In this document: in pieces, positions 1 through 6,036 of the stretch
How positions within the stretch are numbered: position 1 is the stretch's first letter
Layout of the letters: each line of letters opens with the position of its first letter
Source of the DNA: Candidatus Sumerlaeota bacterium
Lineage (GTDB): Bacteria; CG03; SLGR01
NCBI GenBank assembly: GCA_007136585.1
Contig: SLGR01000220.1
Coordinates: 1 to 15,844, forward strand
DNA: 15,844 nucleotides
Direction of reading: 5' to 3'
Notes under the pieces: generated by a model
What the model was told of the DNA's origin: nothing
Database searches by the model: none
The model's input: only the letters and a program-made list of their open reading frames with translations
Position numbers and translations under genes: made by a program

Positions 1-1121
1 AAGGTGTATCCCAGAACATCCAGGTCGCCCTCAAACTCAACCTCATCCTCTTCCGGGTCCCCTACCTCGTCAAGAGGGACGGTGCTCGCGTACTTTAACT
101 CGTCAGAATCGGCGCAATCATAGGATATGTGAGGGTTTCCTGCAGTATCAAGAGCGAGAGACATCCTGCCCGTATCCTCGCTCTCTACAGTCTCTGTCTC
201 CCACTCCCCGGCTGATCCGTAGGCGTACTTCAGACTCATAACCTGATTATGGCGCGCGCGGTAGGCTATATGTATACTATCGTTTGAATCCATCGCCGCG
301 GAGCCCCACTGATCCCAGTTATCAACCTCCTCAACCTCCCAGTCTCCGTCCGTAAGCACCGCGTATTTCAGGCTGCTTCCGCGCGAGTAAACTATATGGG
401 GGGTATCGGAGGAGTCTATAAGGATTTCGCTTGACATAAAAGAAGTGTCCGCGGGATCGTCAATATCGGTCTCGACCCATTCACTCCCATCGAAATAGGC
501 ATAAACAAGCTGCATATCAGGAAAACTCTCTTCGTGGTAATAGGAGATATGCGGGTTATCGTCACTGTCAAATGCAAGGGATATACCGGATATCTGGGCC
601 CGGTCATTTATCTGCGAGGGGGGGACGTTGCCGTTTGGACCCTGCTTATGGGCGTACTTAAGTCCTTCGTTTCTGTATGCTATACCTGGATCTCCGTCAC
701 TATCAATGGCTATTGACGGGTCCATACCGTGATCTCCGTCAACAATATCAACCTCCCACTCGGTCCCGTCATAATGCGCATATGAAATTTCTGAAGGCGA
801 TTCTGAAGCTCCGCGATAGGCTATATGCGGAAGCCCGTCGGAGTCAAGAACCATTGATATATCGGAACCGGAATGCAGAGTTCCGGCCGCCACCTCCTTA
901 ACCCACTGGTTTCCGTCCCAGCGGGCATAATTTAAGTTAAGTTCGTTATCGCTGTAGGCGATATGCGGGTTTCCCGCCCCATCCACCCCTATAGCGTTAT
1001 AGGTTCCGACAAAATCCCCTGAATCCACCCCGGAGATATTCCACCGCGCAGATGCTCCTGAGACCATTCCCATAGTTAAGATCCCCGCCGCCATAGCCGG
1101 TATTATAAACTGTTTTCTCAT
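1..1121 (-). CDS. Secreted seven-repeat beta-propeller-like protein, C-terminus beyond window
   Basis: I translated this directly: the frame is open from the ATG at 1121-1119 to the left edge, about 373 codons without a stop, so the C-terminus is missing. Residues 1-25 form a signal peptide (basic start, hydrophobic core, cleavage after ASA), so the product is exported. The rest is seven degenerate repeats of about 43-50 residues. Each follows the pattern: hydrophobic strand, DSDG-like turn, PHIAY or PHISY, a variable loop, LKYA, then a G-x-W strand ending in VD/VE. Seven such repeats suggest a seven-bladed propeller. The PHIAY/LKYA repeat is familiar from secreted bacterial and archaeal proteins without a defined reaction, and I see no catalytic motif. 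The last visible part is very acidic (EEDEVEFEGD) and may begin another domain. A clear ribosome site (GGAGGG, 1125-1130) precedes the start. Function unknown; binding or surface display is an inference. Confidence 0.85.
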   Translation of the reverse strand, partial: MRKQFIIPAMAAGILTMGMVSGASARWNISGVDSGDFVGTYNAIGVDGAGNPHIAYSDNELNLNYARWDGNQWVKEVAAGTLHSGSDISMVLDSDGLPHIAYRGASESPSEISYAHYDGTEWEVDIVDGDHGMDPSIAIDSDGDPGIAYRNEGLKYAHKQGPNGNVPPSQINDRAQISGISLAFDSDDNPHISYYHEESFPDMQLVYAYFDGSEWVETDIDDPADTSFMSSEILIDSSDTPHIVYSRGSSLKYAVLTDGDWEVEEVDNWDQWGSAAMDSNDSIHIAYRARHNQVMSLKYAYGSAGEWETETVESEDTGRMSLALDTAGNPHISYDCADSDELKYASTVPLDEVGDPEEDEVEFEGDLDVLGYT

Positions 1122-1167
1122 TTTTCCCTCCGATTATTAGAGTAAATAAACAACTGCGATGCTACAC

Positions 1168-1194
1168 TTTATAAAAAAACACTTTCCGAATCAA
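1168..1194 (-). promoter_or_regulatory. Possible sigma70-type promoter for the propeller gene
   Basis: Reading the minus strand, TTGATT (1194-1189) and TATAAA (1173-1168) are separated by 15 bases, which is short for a sigma70 promoter. It lies in the 98-base gap between the fibronectin-III gene and the propeller gene, about 45 bases before the propeller ATG. The T-run between the boxes could instead belong to a weak terminator for the upstream gene, but I see no convincing stem before it. Confidence 0.3.
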
Positions 1195-1219
1195 GACGCT
1201 TTAACTTATTTTACTGCTC

Positions 1220-1675
1220 TTATTCTTCAGTAAGAAAGAACCCCGTCCTGGAGCTCTCCCTCTCACCGGTAAAGCTTACGGCCTTGTAGTAATAAGTCGT
1301 TCCGCCCTGGAGTCCTGTCAGGGTAAAGCTGTGGTTGAGTCTATCTTCCGTGGAAGCCTTTAGGTTTCCGTAGTCGGGGGTCAGTCCGTAGCGGATCCTG
1401 CTCATGGACTCTATCTCAGTCCTCCAGCTTACGACGGCTTCTTCGGACGTTGTCGTGACTTCAAGGTCTCTTATCTCCAGGGCCTCTTCTTCCCTTTCCC
1501 GCTTCTCTCTCTCACTCCTCTCTTTCTCTTTCAGCACTTTTTCGTCAAGCTCCTCGACCCTTCCGCGTATCGTCCCTATACTTGAGAACCCTATATCAAC
1601 CGCCTCCGCGTCTGGGACAGGTAAGAGAGCAGCAAGGGCCAGAGAGGATATAATAAGAAACAAACCCCGGTTCAT
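1220..1675 (-). CDS. Exported charged-helix plus fibronectin type III protein
   Basis: A 151-residue exported protein. Residues 1-25 look like a signal peptide (cleavage near DAEA). The mature protein begins with a short hydrophobic segment and then RVEELDEK (39-46). A long, highly charged Lys/Glu/Arg helix follows to about residue 65, probably a coiled coil. Residues 69-150 look like one fibronectin type III beta-sandwich, with VVSWRTE, an SRIRYGLTPDYG stretch, and TLTGLQGGTTYYYKAVS near the end. That arrangement is typical of the Fn3-like domains of purple acid phosphatases and cell-surface proteins, but no catalytic domain is attached. Its ATG overlaps the stop of the upstream barrel gene by four bases (ATGA), and I see no Shine-Dalgarno site, so translation is probably coupled. 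The RVEEL motif recurs at the same place in the protein at 2746-4251. It may be a periplasmic or surface partner of the barrel; this is inference. Confidence 0.8.
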   Translation of the reverse strand: MNRGLFLIISSLALAALLPVPDAEAVDIGFSSIGTIRGRVEELDEKVLKEKERSEREKREREEEALEIRDLEVTTTSEEAVVSWRTEIESMSRIRYGLTPDYGNLKASTEDRLNHSFTLTGLQGGTTYYYKAVSFTGERESSRTGFFLTEE

Positions 1676-2169
1676 GGCAGGTTAAAGTAACGGTTCAGCG
1701 TTATATTTACAGCAAATGCAAAATCTCCGAGCGATATTTCCGTTGAGCGGTCCCGGAGGTAAATATACTGAGGCCCGAAATCAAGCTCCAGGCAGAGTCT
1801 CTCTGTTATGAAATACTCCCCCCCAAGGAAGAACCCTCCCAGGTACCCGCCCCCGCGGGTCTCCTCACCCTTAAAGTTAAAGTAGAGGAACTCCCACCCG
1901 GCCAGGGTCTTTATCCCTCCTCCGCCCAGCTGGAAATACCGGTACCCTCTCAGCCCCCCGGCGGTTATATCATCCGCAAGCAGAATACGGGGAGCTATGG
2001 CGTACTCGGCTGTGGAGAAATACTTAAACCCCGCCCCGGGATAGCTGAGGAAAAGCCCCCAGGACCCTGACTTGAAACCGCACCCGGCAAAAGAGGAAGC
2101 GGCGGGAAGAAGCGCGGCGGAAACGAGAACAATCCTTAATAATCTTTTAAACGCGGTAAATTTGAGCAT
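1672..2169 (-). CDS. Small outer-membrane beta-barrel protein
   Basis: A 165-residue protein with a basic N-terminus, a hydrophobic signal segment (about 8-28) and a mature part of alternating polar/hydrophobic, aromatic- and glycine-rich strands. Examples are GLFLSYPGAGFKYF, GWEFLYFNFKG, LGGFFLGGEYFITERLCLELDFGPQYIYL and AVNITLNRYF. Size and composition fit an eight-stranded outer-membrane barrel. FAGC (27-30) is a weak lipobox candidate, so a lipoprotein is not excluded. It is a paralogue of the divergent gene at 2276-2749. Over the best block (residues 113-140) I count 15 identities in 28, including LGGEY, the ER pair and DFGP. No upstream ribosome site is visible; the ATG directly follows an AT-rich promoter-like tract, so the mRNA may be leaderless. 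It is first in a two-gene unit with the Fn3 gene. Transport or structural role unknown. Confidence 0.75.
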   Translation of the reverse strand: MLKFTAFKRLLRIVLVSAALLPAASSFAGCGFKSGSWGLFLSYPGAGFKYFSTAEYAIAPRILLADDITAGGLRGYRYFQLGGGGIKTLAGWEFLYFNFKGEETRGGGYLGGFFLGGEYFITERLCLELDFGPQYIYLRDRSTEISLGDFAFAVNITLNRYFNLP

Positions 2170-2178
2170 ATTATACTA

Positions 2179-2209
2179 TTTATATTACAAATATTTTTAC
2201 GGCAGGCAA
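2179..2209 (-). promoter_or_regulatory. Possible promoter for the minus-strand barrel/Fn3 pair
   Basis: On the minus strand, TTGCCT (2209-2204) lies 16 bases from TAATAT (2187-2182) and 19 from TATAAA (2184-2179). Either -10 would start transcription within a few bases of the ATG at 2169, giving an almost leaderless message. The tract is very A+T-rich, so the exact boxes are uncertain. Confidence 0.35.
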
Positions 2210-2216
2210 ATAGCTC

Positions 2217-2246
2217 TTGACCAGAATATAATTATATTTGTATACT
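2217..2246 (+). promoter_or_regulatory. Sigma70-type promoter for the plus-strand barrel and its partner
   Basis: TTGACC (2217-2222) and TATACT (2241-2246) are separated by 18 bases, each one mismatch from consensus. They are placed to give a leader of about 23 bases before the ATG at 2276. It sits in the 106-base divergent region back to back with the candidate promoter of the minus-strand paralogue, so both modules could share regulation. Confidence 0.65.
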
Positions 2247-2275
2247 TTGCCAGATTTTAGAAATTTAAGATAATA

Positions 2276-2749
2276 ATGAGAAATATCATAAAAGCTGTTT
2301 TAGCGCCGGTACTTGCCGGCCTTATTGTCTTTCCGGCAGCCGCGGATCCCGGCTCTGCCATAGAAAGAACCTCTCTGGGGCTCGGATACCCCTACATATC
2401 CGTAAGAAACGCCCTGACGCCCCGGGTCTCGGTGGAGGGAAGGTTCGCTTTTTCGGATGAGATTCAGATATACGGGGCCCGGGGGTACTATACCTTAAGG
2501 CAGGTGGAGAGACTCTCACTCTTATCCGGTCTGGAGGTTGATTTCGTCTCTTTTAAGACCGGAAGCGTCTCCGGGTACGGGCTTATAGCCTACCCTTTCC
2601 TGGGGGGAGAGTACCGGGTAGCGGAGAGGATATCTCTGCTGATGGATTTCGGCCCTGCCTTTATACACTTAAAGGAGAATGATTTTTCCCTTACGCTTGA
2701 CGGACTGGAGTGGGTGGTCAACCTGGGGGTATATTATCATTTCAGATGA
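2276..2749 (+). CDS. Small outer-membrane beta-barrel protein, paralogue of the divergent one
   Basis: A 157-residue exported protein. Residues 1-23 are a signal peptide with likely cleavage after AAA. The mature part has strand-like segments with alternating residues (TSLGLGYPYISVRN, RVSVEGRFAFS, QIYGARGYYTL, LSGLEVDFVSFK) and ends WVVNLGVYYHF, the aromatic end usual for outer-membrane barrels. About eight strands fit the length. The block PFLGGEYRVAERISLLMDFGP (about 107-127) matches the equivalent block of the divergent barrel at 1672-2169. The wider order of strands also matches, so the two are duplicates that have diverged considerably. The gene is read from the promoter at 2217-2246; no Shine-Dalgarno site precedes the ATG. 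Its TGA overlaps the next ATG by four bases, so it is coupled to the following large secreted protein. It resembles OmpW/OmpX-like barrels in size only. Confidence 0.75.
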   Translation: MRNIIKAVLAPVLAGLIVFPAAADPGSAIERTSLGLGYPYISVRNALTPRVSVEGRFAFSDEIQIYGARGYYTLRQVERLSLLSGLEVDFVSFKTGSVSGYGLIAYPFLGGEYRVAERISLLMDFGPAFIHLKENDFSLTLDGLEWVVNLGVYYHFR

Positions 2750-4251
2750 ATAAACACGCGCCAAGGATAATTTTTCTGAGTCTCATACTGGGATTGTCCG
2801 GTTCCGGAAGGCTCCTCTCTTCAATAAGGTTCGGACTCCCCTCCGCCGTAAAGAGCAGGGTTGAGGAACTTGAGGAAAAACACGCTGAAGAGGCCGCCAG
2901 GCGGAGCGTCACCGAAACCAGAATACTGGGAACGATGAACCCGCTTGATATAGCGGATGCGCGGGCGCTTGTCATAGCGCCGGGTTCCGCGGGGGCGCAG
3001 GGGTTCTTTTCGTTTGACCTGGGCGAGCCGGTAAGCACCCTCTTTAAGATAACCGACGACGGGACAAGCGTGGAGTACAAGGAGGTTACCTATACCAGGA
3101 CCGAAACGGTGCGTATAGAGAACGAGGCGGGCGAGATCGAGGAGCGCGAGGAAGAGATTGATATCACTCAGACTGTCTACCCGGTCGCGATCGTAGACCT
3201 TGATGAGAATTATTTCATAGCCTGTTTTGACGAGGAGGGAGACCTGGGCATTATTGAACATAATTACCTTGTAAGGAAAAACGACGGGGCGGTCTTTGTT
3301 ATGCCCGACTCCCGCCCGCTTACCGGAACACTGCAGCATATCTATATGAATATGTTTGCCAATGAGGATTTCTCCGATTTCATTCAGACCGACGCGGAAG
3401 GAAATATCTATTACCTGGACCCCGTCGAGGTAAACAGGCTCAATATTGATGACCCCGGGAATATAACACACCAGCCGTTGACCCAGGCGAGCAATATACA
3501 CGAAAGAGGAGTTTATAATTACAGGGTAAACAACGCGGGGCATATTAAGTACTTCTACCAGGGGGGAAATAATCTTGCGCTAAGGATACGCTATAACTCC
3601 GACCCCCCTTCTCTGATCACCCTTCCTTCCCCCGGTCAGATGGCTACTTTCTGGCGAGGGTTTGACGGTGAGATATACAGGGAAAGCGGGGGGAATATAC
3701 AGAGGTTAAATGTAATCTCCGGCGACCCTCCGGGGTATGAATTCGAGGATGTTGGAAGTTTAGAGATTTCTGATCCTGATACCGAATACGTATGTTTTGA
3801 GGAACCGTATATTTTCAAGGTAAGAGACTCAACACAGATAATAACGGTCGGTTCTTATCCTAACGGGCAAGGGGACCACCTTCTTGTGGCCGAAGTCTAC
3901 GGCAGCACCAGGACCTTCCGGTTAAGCGACCTGGGAATTTCTTCGATAGGGTTAGGGATAAGCTCCGACAGGTATTATTACATTGCAGGGCTTGACCTTG
4001 CAAGCGCGCCTGTGCTTATAAGGGTTGATCCGGCAACTTACACCCCAGGAGGGCACCATGCCTATGAGACCCTGCTCTCCGGGTATGATATTTACAGGTT
4101 CTCCGTATCCGGAGACGATGTAGTGACTTTTAACGCCGAGAGGCTCTCGCCTCAGTCGATAGTCATAGGGCGCATCTCCGGACCCGGGGAGGACCCGGAG
4201 GTACTTCAAGAGGACGCTCCGCAGGTCCACCAGCTTATCCAGATACAGTAA
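2746..4251 (+). CDS. Large secreted propeller-like protein with N-terminal RVEELEEK helix
   Basis: I chose the ATG at 2746 because it overlaps the barrel stop as ATGA and gives a proper N-terminal signal peptide (residues 1-26, no lipobox Cys). The in-frame ATG at 2710 lies inside the barrel gene and would put 12 extra residues before it. The product has 501 residues. Residues 27-45 repeat the motif seen after the signal peptide of the 1220-1675 protein: I-x-F, then a basic residue and RVEELEEK (38-45), followed by a charged helix to about 60. From about 85 to 480 the protein is beta-rich, with turns such as TDAEGNIYYLD (215-225), VNNAGHIKYFY (261-271), GFDGEIYRESGG (305-316) and SGDDVVTFNAERLSPQ (455-470). 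These suggest irregular propeller blades. Residues 118-142 are an acidic insertion. No enzyme motif is visible. It is the partner of the plus-strand barrel; its function is unknown. Confidence 0.75.
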   Translation: MNKHAPRIIFLSLILGLSGSGRLLSSIRFGLPSAVKSRVEELEEKHAEEAARRSVTETRILGTMNPLDIADARALVIAPGSAGAQGFFSFDLGEPVSTLFKITDDGTSVEYKEVTYTRTETVRIENEAGEIEEREEEIDITQTVYPVAIVDLDENYFIACFDEEGDLGIIEHNYLVRKNDGAVFVMPDSRPLTGTLQHIYMNMFANEDFSDFIQTDAEGNIYYLDPVEVNRLNIDDPGNITHQPLTQASNIHERGVYNYRVNNAGHIKYFYQGGNNLALRIRYNSDPPSLITLPSPGQMATFWRGFDGEIYRESGGNIQRLNVISGDPPGYEFEDVGSLEISDPDTEYVCFEEPYIFKVRDSTQIITVGSYPNGQGDHLLVAEVYGSTRTFRLSDLGISSIGLGISSDRYYYIAGLDLASAPVLIRVDPATYTPGGHHAYETLLSGYDIYRFSVSGDDVVTFNAERLSPQSIVIGRISGPGEDPEVLQEDAPQVHQLIQIQ

Positions 4252-4296
4252 CCCCCATTCTCGCATCCGCGGCGGTTCCCCGCTCAAGGGCCCCTC

Positions 4297-4324
4297 TTCA
4301 CATAAGAGTCTCAATTGGTATAAT
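4297..4324 (+). promoter_or_regulatory. Extended -10 promoter of the membrane/GltS/ABC-F/nagB operon
   Basis: A perfect extended -10 (TGG TATAAT, 4316-4324) lies 16 bases after TTCACA (4297-4302), which differs from the -35 consensus by one base. Transcription would start near 4331, only about seven bases before the ATG at 4338, so the message would be leaderless or nearly so. A small CTCTT-CACAT-AAGAG inverted repeat (4294-4308) covers the -35 box. The 86-base gap from 4252 holds no clear terminator for the preceding gene. Confidence 0.7.
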
Positions 4325-4337
4325 AAAACCTTAAGTT

Positions 4338-5048
4338 ATGACGGAAGAAAGAAAAGATATTCCTTTTATAATAACGCTCTCCTACCTTGCGGCTTTTATG
4401 CTGATACGGCTGAGTGTATTCATAGCCGGGGCCGCCGAGACCGAGTTTGCGAAAGCCGCGAAAGCCGGGATGCTTCCGGGGGTCCGTTTCCACGTAGGAA
4501 GAAACATAATTCTTTTCGGGTATCATATTCATCATTTCTATATAGGCATTTTCCTTATCTGCCTGGCAGGGTGGCTCTCCCTTACAGGAAGCAGACGTTT
4601 CACTCTTAAATTCAAAGCCGTTATGTATGGAGCGGGACTGGGGTTATTCTTTGACGAGATAGGCCTTCTCCTGACCTGGGGGGATTACTACAGCCGGCTG
4701 ACCTATTTCCTGAGCCTGTTACTGGCAGGGATATTCCTTAACATAATCTTCTTCCCCGGATTCTGGGAGAGCGTCAAAAAAAACATACAGGATTCCCGGT
4801 CCGGGTCTATGCTCCGGGGAATACTTCTTAAACACAATAATTTTATGAGGTTTGCCGACCTTGTAAGCGAGAAGACCGGGAAACCCGAAAGGACAAGCCT
4901 TGTATTTACCGGGGTGCTTTATATTATCATATCACTCCTGGTAATTATGCGCCCCGGGACGGTAAGATACTGGATAGCCCTGGTATTCATAATCCAGGGT
5001 TTGGATTATTTTCTTAAGTTTTTTACTGAAACTGGGAGATGCAGATGA
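4338..5048 (+). CDS. Polytopic membrane protein with HIHH and DE/GDYYSR motifs
   Basis: A 236-residue integral membrane protein with about six predicted TM segments: roughly 8-30, 64-83, 93-112, 120-141, 186-204 and 210-229. Charged and polar residues sit in or next to the membrane: H63, H65 and H66 (YHIHH), D106-E107 in a glycine-rich helix, and the W-G-D-Y-Y-S-R-L-T-Y segment (114-123). I recall similar proteins of unknown role carrying the same IHH...DE...TWGDYWSR pattern, but I cannot name a family. The His/Asp/Glu set could bind a metal inside the membrane; that is inference. The last two TM segments (184-229) form a separable hairpin repeated in the next gene, which suggests a fusion or duplication. 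It is first in the operon; its TGA overlaps the next gene's ATG by four bases. No Shine-Dalgarno site precedes the start. Confidence 0.75.
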   Translation: MTEERKDIPFIITLSYLAAFMLIRLSVFIAGAAETEFAKAAKAGMLPGVRFHVGRNIILFGYHIHHFYIGIFLICLAGWLSLTGSRRFTLKFKAVMYGAGLGLFFDEIGLLLTWGDYYSRLTYFLSLLLAGIFLNIIFFPGFWESVKKNIQDSRSGSMLRGILLKHNNFMRFADLVSEKTGKPERTSLVFTGVLYIIISLLVIMRPGTVRYWIALVFIIQGLDYFLKFFTETGRCR

Positions 5049-5236
5049 AGACACATGAAAGAATAAGTTTCGTATTCACCGGAGCCGCCTACCTGATTGT
5101 GGGGTTTCTTATACTGACCCGCCCCAGGTTCTTCTACTACTGGATCGCGGGGATTTTCTTCATTCAGGGGAGTGTATCCCTGATAAGGGCCCTTGGCGGC
5201 CCGGAACCGGATGAATCCTCACGGGGAGAGAAGTGA
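5045..5236 (+). CDS. Small two-TM protein, paralogue of the preceding protein's C-terminus
   Basis: A 63-residue protein of two TM helices (about 8-25 and 30-50) joined by a short RPRFFYYW turn, with a charged C-terminal tail. I chose the ATG at 5045 over the in-frame ATG at 5039. It makes an ATGA overlap with the upstream stop and has GGGAG (5034-5038) six bases before it. Residues 5-50 align without gaps to residues 184-229 of the preceding protein, and I count 20 identities in 46, including ER, VFTG, RP, YWIA and the FxIQG stretch. The double-helix unit with an R-P turn vaguely recalls half of a DUF308/HdeD repeat, but I cannot assign it. It may assemble with its neighbour in the membrane; this is inference. 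Confidence 0.75.
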   Translation: MKTHERISFVFTGAAYLIVGFLILTRPRFFYYWIAGIFFIQGSVSLIRALGGPEPDESSRGEK

Positions 5237-6036
5237 GCGGTAAAAAAACGCTCTTACTCCTAGCGGCGGCCCTGCTTGCCGCGGCATCGCTTCTTCTGAC
5301 GTTAAGAAGGGTTCCGGACCCCGATGACCCCGAACCGGAAGTTCAGGCGAAGAATTTTGCACTGGAATGGGTCCGGGAAAACGCCCCGACCTATAAGTTT
5401 GACGGTATGAACCTCAGGATCTCCGAAACCCGGAGGAGAGCTCCTGATGAGTACGATATCACCCTTGAGTTTGAGTCCAGGCAGGGCGGGTACGGAGACA
5501 GGACCGGGAAGTTCCTGGCCCAGGTTATCACCCCTCACGTAACGGAGGTATCTGTTTACAGGGTCCCGGAGACCGGGGCCTGGGAGGTGAAAGAGGCCGT
5601 TACTGACGGTGTATACGATGAGAAACGCGGTGAATTCATTGGGGAAGATCCCTCACGCGAATATGCCGAGGTAAACCTCTACTTTGTTCAGGTAATTAAC
5701 GGGCAGGAAGATATAATCCCGTCTGAACGGGAGGTGCCGCTCATAAACGGTATTGAGAGATCGGCCCTTGAAGCTCTCCTGGAGGGGCCTGATGAGGAAG
5801 AGAGCGCGGAAGGTTATACCACGGCTATAAACACAGGGGTGGAGATACTGGAGATGGAGATATCAGGAGGGTTCGCAAGGGTCTCATTCTCTTCCAGGCT
5901 GGAGGATGGTGTTGCCGGTTCGGCAACAGTTGTTGCCATACGCAGGCAGATAGAGATGACCCTGACCCAGTTTGATACCGTGGAGAGGGTTGAAATAGCA
6001 GTAGAGGGAAGAACCCGGGATATACTTCAGCCCTGA
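5233..6036 (+). CDS. Membrane-anchored GerMN-domain protein
   Basis: A 267-residue protein. The start is GTG at 5233, which overlaps the previous stop as GTGA and has GGGGAG (5223-5228) at good spacing. Residues 6-24 are a hydrophobic signal or anchor segment with no lipobox Cys. Residues 37-130 form an alpha/beta domain I do not recognise (NFALEWVRENAPTYKFDG and so on). Residues 146-260 match a GerMN domain: a VNLYFV strand, RSALEALLEGP helix, TAINTGVEILEMEI, RVSFSSRLEDG, RRQIEMTLTQFDTVERVEIAVEG. GerMN is known from the spore germination protein GerM, but it also occurs in many non-sporulating bacteria as an extracytoplasmic domain of uncertain role, often in envelope lipoproteins. Nothing else here suggests sporulation. 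It probably sits on the outer face of the inner membrane. The stop and the next ATG overlap by one base (TGATG). Confidence 0.85.
   Translation: MSGKKTLLLLAAALLAAASLLLTLRRVPDPDDPEPEVQAKNFALEWVRENAPTYKFDGMNLRISETRRRAPDEYDITLEFESRQGGYGDRTGKFLAQVITPHVTEVSVYRVPETGAWEVKEAVTDGVYDEKRGEFIGEDPSREYAEVNLYFVQVINGQEDIIPSEREVPLINGIERSALEALLEGPDEEESAEGYTTAINTGVEILEMEISGGFARVSFSSRLEDGVAGSATVVAIRRQIEMTLTQFDTVERVEIAVEGRTRDILQP

Noticed and set aside
677-901. 74-codon plus-strand frame within the propeller region
   Set aside because: The minus strand is continuously open here and encodes regular PHIAY/LKYA repeats, so this frame is a shadow.
2072-2260. Short plus-strand frame over the divergent promoter region
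   Set aside because: It runs through both candidate promoters and out of the paralogue coding region. Its translation is low-complexity Tyr/Ile/Phe from A+T-rich DNA.
2821-3543. 240-codon open frame on the minus strand, opposite the large secreted protein
   Set aside because: The plus-strand frame has a signal peptide, coherent composition and coupling to the barrel. The antisense translation has no signal or recognisable domain and reflects codon bias.
4252-4337. Possible terminator after the large secreted protein
   Set aside because: Only short G+C-rich inverted repeats (CCGCGG, CTCTT/AAGAG) are present and none is followed by a T-run. The gap is better explained by the promoter.
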